DNA of 64,000 bases from contig CAMKPZ010000006.1 of the NCBI GenBank assembly GCA_946414805.1, positions 1 through 64,000 of the forward strand. The letters are read 5' to 3'. The notes below the pieces were generated by a model, which saw only the letters and a list, made by a program, of their open reading frames with translations, searched no databases and was not told the DNA's origin. The stretch's first letter is position 1; each line of letters opens with the position of its first letter. Source of the DNA: an uncultured Bacteroidales bacterium. Lineage in GTDB: Bacteria; Bacteroidota; Bacteroidia; Bacteroidales; Paludibacteraceae. A program made the translations under genes and the position numbers. Below, piece after piece: positions 29,276-38,180 of this stretch.

Positions 29276-29706
29276 AAAACGCAGTTAATCGTGCCCTTGA
29301 AGCTATGAAAGCAATGCGATATATATTGATTGTGATGAGTCTGGTAAGCGTTCTGAGCGTCAGTGCTCATACGCCTATCCTGTCGGACTGGGGTAAACAA
29401 CCGGTTGCACAGATGTATTCCACTTCAACGATGGCAGGATCGGGGAGTTCATTGCCCCAAGCCGCTATCACCGGTTCGTATGTAACAGGCAGTTATGCCG
29501 GTACGTATTCTCCGGCGCATACTCCGGGTGTCCGTCCGAGACGCGCCGTTGATGAAGATGATGAAAACGATAAGCCATCAACGGCATGGCAAGAGCCTAT
29601 GAACGATCCGCTGGGCGATGCGTTGTGGCCGCTGATGGTGATGGCGCTTGCGTACATCACATTGCGCGTAACGCGCAAACGCTTCCGCGCGTCAAGGCAG
29701 TTATAA
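29272..29706 (+). CDS. Small membrane-anchored secreted protein coupled to the giant, 144 aa
   Basis: Starts inside the stop region of the giant gene (ATGA), so translation is probably coupled. A signal or membrane segment (YILIVMSLVSVLSVSAHT) is followed by a Gly/Ser/Tyr-rich stretch (TGSYVTGSYAGTYSPAH), an acidic linker (VDEDDENDK) and a membrane helix near the end (LWPLMVMALAYITLRV) with a basic tail. The family is unknown. It could anchor or help export the giant. Its 3' end overlaps the convergent gene by a few bases. Confidence 0.75.
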   Translation: MKNAVNRALEAMKAMRYILIVMSLVSVLSVSAHTPILSDWGKQPVAQMYSTSTMAGSGSSLPQAAITGSYVTGSYAGTYSPAHTPGVRPRRAVDEDDENDKPSTAWQEPMNDPLGDALWPLMVMALAYITLRVTRKRFRASRQL

Positions 29707-31623
29707 TTTGGCACGAAGGAGCAGATGAAGGTCTGTGCGGGTTTGTGGGCGGTTGTTTGAGACCGCCCACTGCTTTTGACAGAGGGTTTCGGAGAGGCGG
29801 AAATACAGCGCCAGTTGCGGGATGATCTGCCATCTCAAGCAGAGGTACGCCCTGCCGCCCAAGCCGTACACCGCCGGAATCGAATAGGCATAAAGCACAT
29901 CGTGCTCGTACACATAGATACGGTTCGCCCATTCGCGGGCGTCGAAGAACTGGGCTCTGAAATGCAAGGACAGCGGTAACCGCCGGACGCTCACAGGGGA
30001 CTGAAAATCATAAGAGATGTCCTGATAGAGGGTGAGACCGTAGGAATCCACATAGTTGGCTTCGGCGGTGGTGCGGAGAGAGAGGGCTCCGCGGGTATAA
30101 TGGAACTGCGCACGGGCGGAAGAGAGGGATGCGCCTTTCTTCCGGGTCCGGAGGCGAAGGGAGAGGCCCCATTGGTCATTGGTGACGGGTGATTGGTCAT
30201 TGGTGTATCTGGCTTCGGTCATAAAGTCATAGCCGAAAGAGGGATATTCGGGGATGCCGTATTTGGGTCCGGAGAAATAGAAGAGGTCGGCATAACCGAT
30301 CCACCGCCAGGAGCGCCAACGGGAGACCTCAAACCCCAGATAACCGCCGTTCTCGTCATTGATACGCGAGGTCTCCGAGAAAGCATACCCCAACACGTTG
30401 TCGAAGAAAGGCGAGTAATAGCGATAGAGGGCAATGAGGGAAACGCCGGAGGCGGGATAGAAACGGGAGCCGGCGATGAGGGCGAAGCCCCAAGGGCGAT
30501 TGGTCATCGGGGATGGGTGGTTTTGGGCGGTAGCGAGTTCGGCGAAGGCGTCGAACCAACCATGGTTATATCTGGCGGAGGCACCTAAAACGGCTTGGTT
30601 GGTGCCCCGGAAATAATGCATATTATACGCCGCGTCTCTATACGGCCGGACCGAATCCGTCCAGATATTCTCTATCGCCGTCACGCCCAGTTGGAGGCGT
30701 TTATGGCGGAAGGTGAGGTTTGCTCCGACCAGATGGTGCCAAACAGAGTCATTGGTCCGTTTCATCGAATAGAGCACCGAGAGATCAAGCCGTGTCTGTT
30801 TGCCCCGGTTCCACCGGAGAGTAGCCCCTGCGCCATGCAGTCCTTCGCCGTCCACGGAGGAGTAATAACGGAGTCCTTCGCGCGCCATTCCCGCCGAAGC
30901 CACATACATCGATTTGCCGGAATGAAAGACGGGCGCGAGGACGAGTCCCTGTCCGAAAGAGGCTTGGAAATTGCCTGCCACGACGGTATGCAGATGCGGC
31001 GCTATATCCGTGAGTTGGAGATAGGCGCCATACTGCAGATCACGCGCAGCGCCTCCTGCCGGACGGTTGAGCCGGGCGCCGAAGACCACTCTGCGGCGGA
31101 AATCAAAGCGGTAACTCAGACGCGTGTACACCGGATCGGAGCCTTCATAACCTTCTATATTGCGCGCGTCAACACGCGCGAGGAGTTCATGGCGGGCGTA
31201 AGCGAAGACCTCCTTGGGGTAGAATTGGTCATTGATGATTGGCGACCGGTCATTGGTGATACGGACGAAGGGCAGGAGATCACGGATCTCATAATCGGCA
31301 AGGGAAGGGATGAGACGGAGTTCGTACAGCGATACGAAGGGATGACGGTCAGCGTAAGCAAGGAGATCATCAATCTGGCGCGGCGAGAGGAAACAGAGGC
31401 GGCTGAGTTCTTCCTCCGAGGTATGGTTGAGATCAATCGGCGAAGCATGGATGGCATAGAGATCCGACTGGAGCTGCTCATAATCGGTTTCGCCCAGTTC
31501 GGTAGCCGCCGAATAGATATCCAGGATGATGTCATCCAGAGAAGAAGGGGACAAGGGAAAGGCGGAAGGAGTTTGCGCATGCACAAACAACACACCAAAT
31601 ACCATCCATATTCCGACAATCAT
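29701..31623 (-). CDS. Helix-hairpin-helix outer-membrane beta-barrel protein
   Basis: An ATG at 31623 (MIVGIWMVFGVLFVHAQ) is chosen because the promoter at 31637-31668 starts transcription downstream of the longer TTG start. After the signal peptide, residues about 40-120 hold a ComEA-like HhH region (IDLNHTSEEELSRLCFLSPRQIDDLLAY, FVSLYELRLIP). The rest has alternating aromatic strands of a beta barrel. Bacteroidetes carry such HhH barrel proteins; the role is not established. Three 7-nt repeat tracts inside the gene encode loop-like insertions TNDRSPIINDQ, NHPSPMTNRP and TNDQSPVTNDQ. Confidence 0.75.
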   Translation of the reverse strand: MIVGIWMVFGVLFVHAQTPSAFPLSPSSLDDIILDIYSAATELGETDYEQLQSDLYAIHASPIDLNHTSEEELSRLCFLSPRQIDDLLAYADRHPFVSLYELRLIPSLADYEIRDLLPFVRITNDRSPIINDQFYPKEVFAYARHELLARVDARNIEGYEGSDPVYTRLSYRFDFRRRVVFGARLNRPAGGAARDLQYGAYLQLTDIAPHLHTVVAGNFQASFGQGLVLAPVFHSGKSMYVASAGMAREGLRYYSSVDGEGLHGAGATLRWNRGKQTRLDLSVLYSMKRTNDSVWHHLVGANLTFRHKRLQLGVTAIENIWTDSVRPYRDAAYNMHYFRGTNQAVLGASARYNHGWFDAFAELATAQNHPSPMTNRPWGFALIAGSRFYPASGVSLIALYRYYSPFFDNVLGYAFSETSRINDENGGYLGFEVSRWRSWRWIGYADLFYFSGPKYGIPEYPSFGYDFMTEARYTNDQSPVTNDQWGLSLRLRTRKKGASLSSARAQFHYTRGALSLRTTAEANYVDSYGLTLYQDISYDFQSPVSVRRLPLSLHFRAQFFDAREWANRIYVYEHDVLYAYSIPAVYGLGGRAYLCLRWQIIPQLALYFRLSETLCQKQWAVSNNRPQTRTDLHLLLRAKL

Positions 31624-31636
31624 TCTTTTCACGGTA

Positions 31637-31684
31637 CAAAAGTAGTCAAATATTTGCAAATATGCAAAAAAAGCAGTAATTTTG
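31637..31684. promoter_or_regulatory. Divergent overlapping promoters
   Basis: Plus: TTTGC (31652-31656) and TAATTTTG (31677-31684) for the gene at 31695. Minus: TTTTGC (about 31664-31669) and TACTTTTG (31637-31644) for the HhH protein. The two overlap, so they may compete. Confidence 0.7.
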
Positions 31685-31694
31685 CAGCGGAATA

Positions 31695-32582
31695 ATGAAT
31701 AAAAAGCAGATATACCATATTATCGAATGGGTGATAGCGGGAGCGGCGTGCGGGTTTCTGGTATGGAAGATCGCTACCTACGACGACTACGCATCGCTAT
31801 GGGCGTGTCTGTGCGGGATGGGTTGGCAGCAATGGGTTGCGATCGGCGTCTGCGTAGCGCTGATGCCCGTGAACATGGCGATTGAGGCATGGCGTTGGAG
31901 AACGCTCATTCCTATGAGTTTTCATGAGGCGCAGAGGCAGGTGTATTACAGCAAGTTGGCGGGACTGATCACGCCGTGGCGGTTAGGCGAATACCCGGCA
32001 AGGGGTGTGTTGATGGAAGGACAACGGAACAAAGGACAAAGTACAAAGGAACTCTGGGCGAAGGTGCTGAGTATGGGGGCTATAGGCAGCGCAACGATGA
32101 CGGCTGCGATTGTCGCTGCCGGAGCGATCGCGCTACCATTGGAGATTGGAAATTGGACATTGGAGAATGATTATTTATATCTCATAGTGGCGGTGACGGT
32201 GCTGCTGGGTGCGACGCTGTATTCCGCACCCCGTCTGCTGAGACGCTGGGCGGTTGTGTCCCATCGATTAGTGGCTGTCAGTCTGGGGCAAAGTTTCGTG
32301 CGGCTGGCATGCTGGTGCGTGCAGTTGGGACTGGTACTGTGGGCGTTGGGAGGAATAGGAGGAATAGGGAACATAGGAAACCTAGGAGTCCTAGGGAGAA
32401 CTCTCACCTATTATCTTTTCGTGACGGTCACACCGAATGTGCCGATTGCGGAAGCAGGCGTTCGCGGGGCATGGGCGATCGTGGTGTTCGGAAGCATGAA
32501 TGCAGCCATGGCAGGCGTGCTGCTATGGGTGATCAACACCCTGCTTCCCTGCCTGATATGGCCTTTTTTGAGAAAAAAGTAA
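31695..32582 (+). CDS. LPG-synthase-like (UPF0104) integral membrane protein
   Basis: A 295-residue polytopic membrane protein. WRWRTLIPMSFHEAQRQVYYSKLAGLITPWRLGEYPARG resembles the core of the lysylphosphatidylglycerol-synthase transmembrane/flippase-like family, followed by about six more helices. Substrate unknown. The family assignment is moderate. The gene contains three repeat-derived insertions: EGQRNKGQSTKE (7-nt units), LEIGNWTLEND (7-nt units) and GGIGGIGNIGNLGVLG (9-nt units, 32347-32398). Confidence 0.65.
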   Translation: MNKKQIYHIIEWVIAGAACGFLVWKIATYDDYASLWACLCGMGWQQWVAIGVCVALMPVNMAIEAWRWRTLIPMSFHEAQRQVYYSKLAGLITPWRLGEYPARGVLMEGQRNKGQSTKELWAKVLSMGAIGSATMTAAIVAAGAIALPLEIGNWTLENDYLYLIVAVTVLLGATLYSAPRLLRRWAVVSHRLVAVSLGQSFVRLACWCVQLGLVLWALGGIGGIGNIGNLGVLGRTLTYYLFVTVTPNVPIAEAGVRGAWAIVVFGSMNAAMAGVLLWVINTLLPCLIWPFLRKK

Positions 32583-32589
32583 GAATTAT

Positions 32590-32621
32590 TTGCAAGTTTG
32601 CAAAAAATGTATTATCTTTGT
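32590..32621 (+). promoter_or_regulatory. Promoter of malQ
   Basis: TTTGC (32590-32594) and TATCTTTG (32614-32621), 19 nt apart, leaving a leader of about 65 nt. Confidence 0.7.
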
Positions 32622-32693
32622 ACCGGAATTTTGAGTCACACACTCAAGCCTAAGGAAAAGAACGAATCACATTGTTAAAACAAAAGATATACC

Positions 32694-35342
32694 ATGAACA
32701 TTAATTTTCAGATTCATTATCGTGCCGAGTACGGCCAGAGTCTATGCGTGATCGAGACGCAAGAGTCGATTTTGGGTTGGACGGAGAAAGAGCCGCTGGT
32801 GATGAACTGTCAGGGAACGGATTTCTGGCAGGTGAATGTACCGGTGAGCGATTTCGCGGGCAGTATCCATTATAAATACGCGATCCGTCTTCAGGACGGC
32901 CGCTATATCTATGAGGCGGGCGAACCGAGACATTTAGATCTCAGCCGTCAGCATTCAGATGCCAGCCGTCAGATCGTAGTGCGGGACGCATGGCAGGCGA
33001 GTACGTATGAGGACAGTTTCTATACGACGGCTTTCCAGAAGGCGTTGTTCAGCAGAAAGCATTCAGCCGTCGGCCGGCAGAAAGCGCCGAAAGGCAATAT
33101 CCGTTTCTCGATAGACCTGCCCCAGATCCTGCCGACGCAAGGCGTAGCGATCATAGGCAACTGCCCCGAGTTAGGCGAATGGAACACGGACCGCAAGCTG
33201 GTGATGCGCGATACGGATTTCCCGATCTGGCGGGCGGAGATTGAGCTATCAGCCGGCAGCCGGCAGAAATCAGCTGAAAGACCCGATATCATTGAGTACA
33301 AATATGTCGTTTACGATCTCAAGACGGGTGCCACCGTAGATCTGGAATGGGGAGAGAACCGTCAGATCTGGGGCGTAGAGAAAGGTTTGATCATCGAGCA
33401 GAACGACCGCGGTTTCCGCCGCACGCAACCGCGTTGGAAGGGTGCGGGCGTAGCCGTTCCGGTGTTCTCCCTGCGGAGCGAAGAAGGCTTCGGCATCGGT
33501 GAGTTCCAGGATCTGAAGAAGATGGCGGACTGGGCGGCCGCAACGGGTCAGAAGATGATCCAGACGCTGCCGATCAACGACACGACGCTGCGCCACAACA
33601 ACCTCGACAGTTATCCGTACAACGCCGTAAGCGTGTTTGCGCTCCATCCGATCTATATCAATATCGAGAAGATGGGTCGTCTGACTCCGGCGCAGAAGAA
33701 GAAATACGAGGCGCAGAAAGCGGAACTGAACGCGCTGAAGATTGCTGACTATCAGAACGTATATGGCAAGAAGACCGTATTCTTCAAGGCGCTGTACAAG
33801 CAAGACAAGGATTCGCTCTTCGGCAGCGAAGAATACAAAGCCTTCGAGCAGAAGAACCGCGAATGGCTGGAGCCGTATGCGGCATTCCTGAGCAAACGCG
33901 ACAAGCAGCCGAAAGACTACTATAAATTCCTGCAGTTTCACGCCGACAAGCAGCTGGCAGACGCCGTGGCTTATGCGCACTCTATCGGCGTAGCAATGAA
34001 AGGTGATATACCTATCGGCATCAGTCCGGACAGCGTGGATGCAGCCGTTTATCCGGAGCTGTTCAATCTGGACGCGAGTGCCGGCGCCCCGCCCGATGAT
34101 TTCTCGATCAGCGGTCAGAACTGGGGTTTCCCGACCTATAACTGGGACAAGATGGCGGAGGACAATTTCGGCTGGTGGCAGAAACGGTTCCGCAAGATGC
34201 AGGACTATTTCGACGCCTACCGCGTGGATCATATCCTGGGCTTCTTCCGTATATGGCAGATGCGCAAGACGGATGTATGGGGTCTCTGCGGCCATTTCGT
34301 ACCGGCTCTGCCGTACAGTTACGACGATCTCTGCGCACAGGGCGTTTGCCTCGATTGGGATCGTATGACGAAGCCGTATATCCGCTCGAATTTCCTGGGC
34401 GATGTGTTAGGCTACGACACCGAATGGGCGAAGCAGCATGCGCTCCAGACGCGCGACAACTATATCTATTGGTTCCGTCCGGAGTTCGACACCCAGGCGA
34501 AGGTTCAGGAATGGGCCGACCGTCTGTTAGGTGACGAGAAACAGCTGAAAGCCAGCGGCTTGAAAGCCGAGGCGGTGAAGAATATCTGCAACGGTCTGAT
34601 CTATCTGCATTGCGAGGTGCTGATGGTAGAGGACCAGCGGAGACCGGGCTGGCTGCATCCGCGTATCTCGATCTACCAGAGCCATTCGTTCAACGAGCTC
34701 TACAGCGACCAGAAAGAGGTGCTGATGCGGATCTACAATGATTATTTCTACCGCCGTCACACCCAGTTCTGGCGCGAGTCGGCGATGCGCAAACTGCCGA
34801 CACTGATCGGTGCGACGAAGATGCTATGCTGCGGCGAAGACCTCGGTATGGTACCGGCTTGCGTACCGGATGTGATGCACGAGTTACAGATCCTGAGTCT
34901 GGAGATCCAGCGTATGCCGAAAGATCCGACGGTCAAGTTCGCCCACCCCGCCGACGCACCATACCAGAGCGTCTGCACAACCGGTACGCATGATATGAAT
35001 CCGCTGCGCGCATGGTGGGAGGAAGACCGCGAGGTGACGAACCGTTTCTACCACGACCAGATGGGTTGGTGGGGCGATGCACCCAAAGAGATGACGCCGG
35101 AGATCGCCGAGTTCATCATCAACCAGCATATGTACAGCCCTGCTATGTGGACGATCCTGCCGCTGCAAGACTGGCTGGCTATCGACGGCGATGTGCGCGT
35201 CAAAGACCAGTTCTCCGACCGTATCAATGTGCCGGCTGACCCGCGCCATTTCTGGAACTACCGGATGCATATCAGTCTGGAGCAACTGATGCAGGAAAAG
35301 AAGCTGAATGACAAGATCAAGAAGCTGACAAGCGTTCGCTGA
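32694..35342 (+). CDS. malQ: 4-alpha-glucanotransferase (GH77) with two N-terminal CBM20 domains
   Basis: 882 residues in the DPE2-like arrangement: two starch-binding CBM20 domains (about 1-125 and 135-255; GTDFWQVNVP, LPTQGVAIIGNCPELGEWN) then the GH77 barrel. Catalytic landmarks are YRVDHILGF (nucleophile Asp near residue 510), CGEDLGMVPACVPDVM (acid/base Glu near 714) and TGTHDMNPLRAWW (Asp near 766). It transfers maltosyl units in cytosolic maltodextrin metabolism. Three 7-nt repeat tracts (32941, 33059, 33249) fall in loops and linkers of the CBM part (SRQHSDASRQ, SAVGRQK, SAGSRQKSAE), not in the catalytic domain. The 3' end overlaps ispH. Confidence 0.93.
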   Translation: MNINFQIHYRAEYGQSLCVIETQESILGWTEKEPLVMNCQGTDFWQVNVPVSDFAGSIHYKYAIRLQDGRYIYEAGEPRHLDLSRQHSDASRQIVVRDAWQASTYEDSFYTTAFQKALFSRKHSAVGRQKAPKGNIRFSIDLPQILPTQGVAIIGNCPELGEWNTDRKLVMRDTDFPIWRAEIELSAGSRQKSAERPDIIEYKYVVYDLKTGATVDLEWGENRQIWGVEKGLIIEQNDRGFRRTQPRWKGAGVAVPVFSLRSEEGFGIGEFQDLKKMADWAAATGQKMIQTLPINDTTLRHNNLDSYPYNAVSVFALHPIYINIEKMGRLTPAQKKKYEAQKAELNALKIADYQNVYGKKTVFFKALYKQDKDSLFGSEEYKAFEQKNREWLEPYAAFLSKRDKQPKDYYKFLQFHADKQLADAVAYAHSIGVAMKGDIPIGISPDSVDAAVYPELFNLDASAGAPPDDFSISGQNWGFPTYNWDKMAEDNFGWWQKRFRKMQDYFDAYRVDHILGFFRIWQMRKTDVWGLCGHFVPALPYSYDDLCAQGVCLDWDRMTKPYIRSNFLGDVLGYDTEWAKQHALQTRDNYIYWFRPEFDTQAKVQEWADRLLGDEKQLKASGLKAEAVKNICNGLIYLHCEVLMVEDQRRPGWLHPRISIYQSHSFNELYSDQKEVLMRIYNDYFYRRHTQFWRESAMRKLPTLIGATKMLCCGEDLGMVPACVPDVMHELQILSLEIQRMPKDPTVKFAHPADAPYQSVCTTGTHDMNPLRAWWEEDREVTNRFYHDQMGWWGDAPKEMTPEIAEFIINQHMYSPAMWTILPLQDWLAIDGDVRVKDQFSDRINVPADPRHFWNYRMHISLEQLMQEKKLNDKIKKLTSVR

Positions 35343-36204
35343 TGCGCTCCATGAGCCATTGCGGAGTGCTTGTAGCTCCGCAGATACCTACTCGCCCGAC
35401 TGCCTGACAGCGGGCGAGTATTTCTTTGTCTATGTCGTCGGGAGAGGAGATGAAGATGGTGTCGGGGTTCGCCTCCACACATTTCTCATACAGCACTTTG
35501 GCGTTGGACGACTTGGCGCCGCCTACGAAAAGAACGATATCGTTGGATTGCGCGAAGGCGCGGAGATGCGCCACCCTGTTCGCCACATTGCGGCAGATGG
35601 TGTCGTGATATTCGAAAGGCGCTAATTGTGCATTGTGCATTGTGCATTGCGCCTTGATAGCCTCTACGAGGGCGTTGAAACCCTCTACGGATTTGGTCGT
35701 CTGGGAGAAGAGATATATGGGTCGTGTGAAATCGAGCCGGTCGATCTGGTCGGGCGACTCGAGGACAAGGGCTGTGTTATTGGTCTGTCCCTGCAGCCCG
35801 ATGACCTCCGCGTGTCCGGGTTTGCCGTAGATGACTATCTGCGGCGGCAGGGGTTCGTCGTTCTTGTGCGCCTCATAGCAAGCGCGGATGCTGTCCTGGA
35901 GTGTCTTCACCACCGGACAGGTGGCATCGATGATCTCTATACCTCTCTGACGGGCGATCCAATAGGTGGAAGGCGGTTCGCCGTGCGCCCGCAGAAGCAC
36001 CCGCGAATGAGGAGGCAGGGAACGCAGATCGTCGTTATCGATCGTCTGCAGGCCGAGCGCTTCCAGCCGCGCCACTTCCTGACCGTTATGCACGATGTCA
36101 CCCAAGCAGAAAAGAGCTCCGTGGCGGAGCTCCTGTTCAGCTGCGTTGATCGCACGGGTGACGCCAAAGCAGAAACCGCTATGGGAATCGATGGAAATTT
36201 GCAT
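35317..36204 (-). CDS. ispH: 4-hydroxy-3-methylbut-2-enyl diphosphate reductase
   Basis: The last step of the MEP isoprenoid pathway. The three Fe-S cysteines are visible in HSGFCFGVTRAI, IDATCPVVKTL and HDTICRNVANRV. Also seen are LGDIVHNGQEV, LLRAHGEPP, YGKPGHAEVIGLQG and a C-terminal GGAKSSNAKVLYE / GRVGICGATSTPQWL. ATG at 36204 is preferred over the TTG at 36213. A tract of four TGTGCAT-like heptamers (35636-35651 and flank) encodes AQCTMHNAQL in a surface loop ahead of the third cysteine. It overlaps the 3' end of malQ by 26 nt. Confidence 0.95.
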   Translation of the reverse strand: MQISIDSHSGFCFGVTRAINAAEQELRHGALFCLGDIVHNGQEVARLEALGLQTIDNDDLRSLPPHSRVLLRAHGEPPSTYWIARQRGIEIIDATCPVVKTLQDSIRACYEAHKNDEPLPPQIVIYGKPGHAEVIGLQGQTNNTALVLESPDQIDRLDFTRPIYLFSQTTKSVEGFNALVEAIKAQCTMHNAQLAPFEYHDTICRNVANRVAHLRAFAQSNDIVLFVGGAKSSNAKVLYEKCVEANPDTIFISSPDDIDKEILARCQAVGRVGICGATSTPQWLMERISERLSAS

Positions 36205-36240
36205 TCTGGTCAAACCGGTATATCCGGTTAATCTGGTTTG
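36205..36240. repeat. 9-nt period repeat between ispH and cmk
   Basis: Units of nine (CAAACCGGT, ATATCCGGT, TAATCTGGT) fill the space between the ispH start and the end of cmk and enter the last cmk codons. Confidence 0.7.
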
Positions 36241-36932
36241 TCTATTGTTTGGTTGAAGAGATCAATGATCTTCTGCATCTGTTCCTCGCGTGAGAGATCG
36301 CTGTTATCGACCACGACCGCATCTTCGGCTTGGCGAAGCGGACTCTCCGCACGGTGCGTATCGCGGTAGTCGCGGGCGTTGACATCCGCCAGCACCTCTT
36401 CATACACGGGTTTTTCGCCTTTGGTTACCAGTTCGTCAAAGCGGCGCTGTGCGCGTACCTCCGGACGGGCGGTGAGGAAGAGTTTGAGATCGGCATTCGG
36501 AAAAACCACCGTACCTATATCGCGTCCGTCCATGACTATACTCTGATGAGTTCCCATCGCCTGCTGCTGCGCCACGAGGAACGCACGCACCTCGCGGATG
36601 GTGGAGACCTCGCTGGCACGGTTGCCGACCTCGAGCGTACGGATGAACGGCTCTACATCTTCGCCGTTGAGGGTCACGTGCTGGGCAAACCCGTCCTGCT
36701 TCCCATCAGGGGAAATGACGGGCACTCGCTTGAAGCCGACCTCTATCTGCGGCAGGGCGGCAATGACGGATTCGTTGTCCTGCAGTCCGTGGCGGAGGGT
36801 GTAAAGCGCTATGGCGCGATACATGGCGCCTGTATCCACATACGTAGCACCGGCATATTGGGCAAGCGCCTTCGCAATCGTCGATTTGCCGCAAGAGGAA
36901 TAGCCGTCGATAGCAACGATTATTGTTTTCAT
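36228..36932 (-). CDS. cmk: Cytidylate kinase
   Basis: 234 residues. P-loop GYSSCGKSTIAKALA at about 9-23, YVDTGAMYRAIALY, the NMP-binding insert around VTLNGEDVEPFIRTLEVGNRASEVSTI, and VMDGRDIGTVVFPNADLKLFLTARPEVRAQRR. The family phosphorylates CMP and dCMP. It lies in the ispH-cmk-porQ minus-strand run. The last residues (FNQTIDKPD) are partly encoded by the 9-nt repeat tract at 36205-36240. Confidence 0.95.
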   Translation of the reverse strand: MKTIIVAIDGYSSCGKSTIAKALAQYAGATYVDTGAMYRAIALYTLRHGLQDNESVIAALPQIEVGFKRVPVISPDGKQDGFAQHVTLNGEDVEPFIRTLEVGNRASEVSTIREVRAFLVAQQQAMGTHQSIVMDGRDIGTVVFPNADLKLFLTARPEVRAQRRFDELVTKGEKPVYEEVLADVNARDYRDTHRAESPLRQAEDAVVVDNSDLSREEQMQKIIDLFNQTIDKPD

Positions 36933-36959
36933 ATTATTTCTAAGCCCTGACGGGCACGA

Positions 36960-38057
36960 TTATTTCATTAACGAGTTGATATCCAGCGTGAGACCTACCT
37001 GGTAGGAGAAATTGGATTTGGTGAGCTGGCTGATAGCGAAGCCCAACCGCGCCTGCTTGATCTTCACACCGGCTCCAAGAGCGAATCCGGCAAGCGAACG
37101 CTGGTCTGTGAGCTGGAGTTCCGCCCGGCGGCGGTGGTTATAACTGAGGGCGATATAGAATTTATCGCTCTTGGGCGCCACCTCTATCGACCATATCGTA
37201 TGGCGGAAGAGCATATCATACCATTTGACATCATGGGGGATGATGTCTCCCGTAGTAGGACTCTTGTCGAGTCCGGTCCACTCGTAGTTCAGATTCCAGG
37301 TCTGCATATTATGGATCTGGAGATGGAAGCGAAGCGGCGCATGCTTCACGCGGTAGGTGAGTCCCAGCTGCAGATTGAGGGGCAGCATCTCGTGGTTCGA
37401 ACCTCCTTCGGAGGAATAGAAACCCTTGATCTGCCATCCTATATTCTGGAGCACGAGCCCCATCTGGAAGGTGGAATCCGGCGTCTGGAAATGCGCTCCC
37501 ACATCGGCTCCGATCGCGAAAGAGGAATAGCTCTCATAGATCGAATAGACGGGTTTGAGGGTGACGCCGATCTTCCAGCACGGGTGCAACTGGCGCGCGT
37601 ACATGACATCTATCAATATATCGCGCGCGCCGAAAGAACCGCCCGTGAGGTTGCCGTTCTCATCGGCGTACTGCATCCGTCCGTAGTCGAGATAATGGAT
37701 TCCCACCGCGAAATAGTTGGGTTTATCGGGTTCGCCGTCTCCGGAATAGGGTTTCTCTATCTTGGACCGACCGAAATTATGCCCGTAGAGGGCGGAGCCG
37801 AACATCGTGCCCGGCAGATAATAGGAATAGTTAAGCTGGAGGGTCATATGCGAAGAGGCATGCAGCAAAGCCGGGTTGCACATACCCATCGAGATATCTC
37901 CGTCGCTGAGCGACACATTCGATCCGCCTAACGCATTCAGACGCGAGGAGACCGGCAGACTCATAAAAGAGAACACCGACCGCCCTGCCGAAGACACCTG
38001 ACCGAATGTACAAAGGGACAATGTACAAAGGGCAAGGGACACTATGTATTTGCGCAA
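36960..38057 (-). CDS. porQ: Type IX secretion system protein PorQ
   Basis: An outer-membrane beta-barrel protein of the type IX secretion/attachment pathway. FMSLPVSSRLNALGGSNVSL, DISMGMCNPALL and the barrel strands with YHYLDYGRMQYAD-like repeats (here VGIHYLDYGRMQYAD) fit PorQ. The promoter at 38087-38118 lies so that an ORF start at 38117 would be inside it. No ATG follows before the signal peptide, so a TTG at 38057 is the likely start, giving a peptide of the form LRKYIVSLALCTLSLCTFGQ. That core is encoded by a tract of 7-nt repeats (38006-38043). Confidence 0.85.
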   Translation of the reverse strand: MRKYIVSLALCTLSLCTFGQVSSAGRSVFSFMSLPVSSRLNALGGSNVSLSDGDISMGMCNPALLHASSHMTLQLNYSYYLPGTMFGSALYGHNFGRSKIEKPYSGDGEPDKPNYFAVGIHYLDYGRMQYADENGNLTGGSFGARDILIDVMYARQLHPCWKIGVTLKPVYSIYESYSSFAIGADVGAHFQTPDSTFQMGLVLQNIGWQIKGFYSSEGGSNHEMLPLNLQLGLTYRVKHAPLRFHLQIHNMQTWNLNYEWTGLDKSPTTGDIIPHDVKWYDMLFRHTIWSIEVAPKSDKFYIALSYNHRRRAELQLTDQRSLAGFALGAGVKIKQARLGFAISQLTKSNFSYQVGLTLDINSLMK

Positions 38058-38086
38058 AGCCACACTATCGCATGTTAAATCGGGCA

Positions 38087-38155
38087 CAAAATTAGTATAA
38101 TTTTTTGACATACGCAAAAAAATCTTGCATATTTGAATAAATTGTAGTACCTTTG
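38087..38155. promoter_or_regulatory. Divergent promoters of porQ and the TonB receptor
   Basis: Minus: TTTGC (38114-38118) and TAATTTTG (38087-38094). Plus: CTTGC (38124-38128) and TACCTTTG (38148-38155). Both have 19-nt spacing; the -33 regions are almost back to back. Confidence 0.75.
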
Positions 38156-38180
38156 CAGCCGTTTTTTCACAAAAAACAAG

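Noticed and set aside
33270..34295. 341-codon ORF antisense to malQ
   Set aside because: It lies opposite the catalytic domain of a conserved enzyme and has no support of its own.
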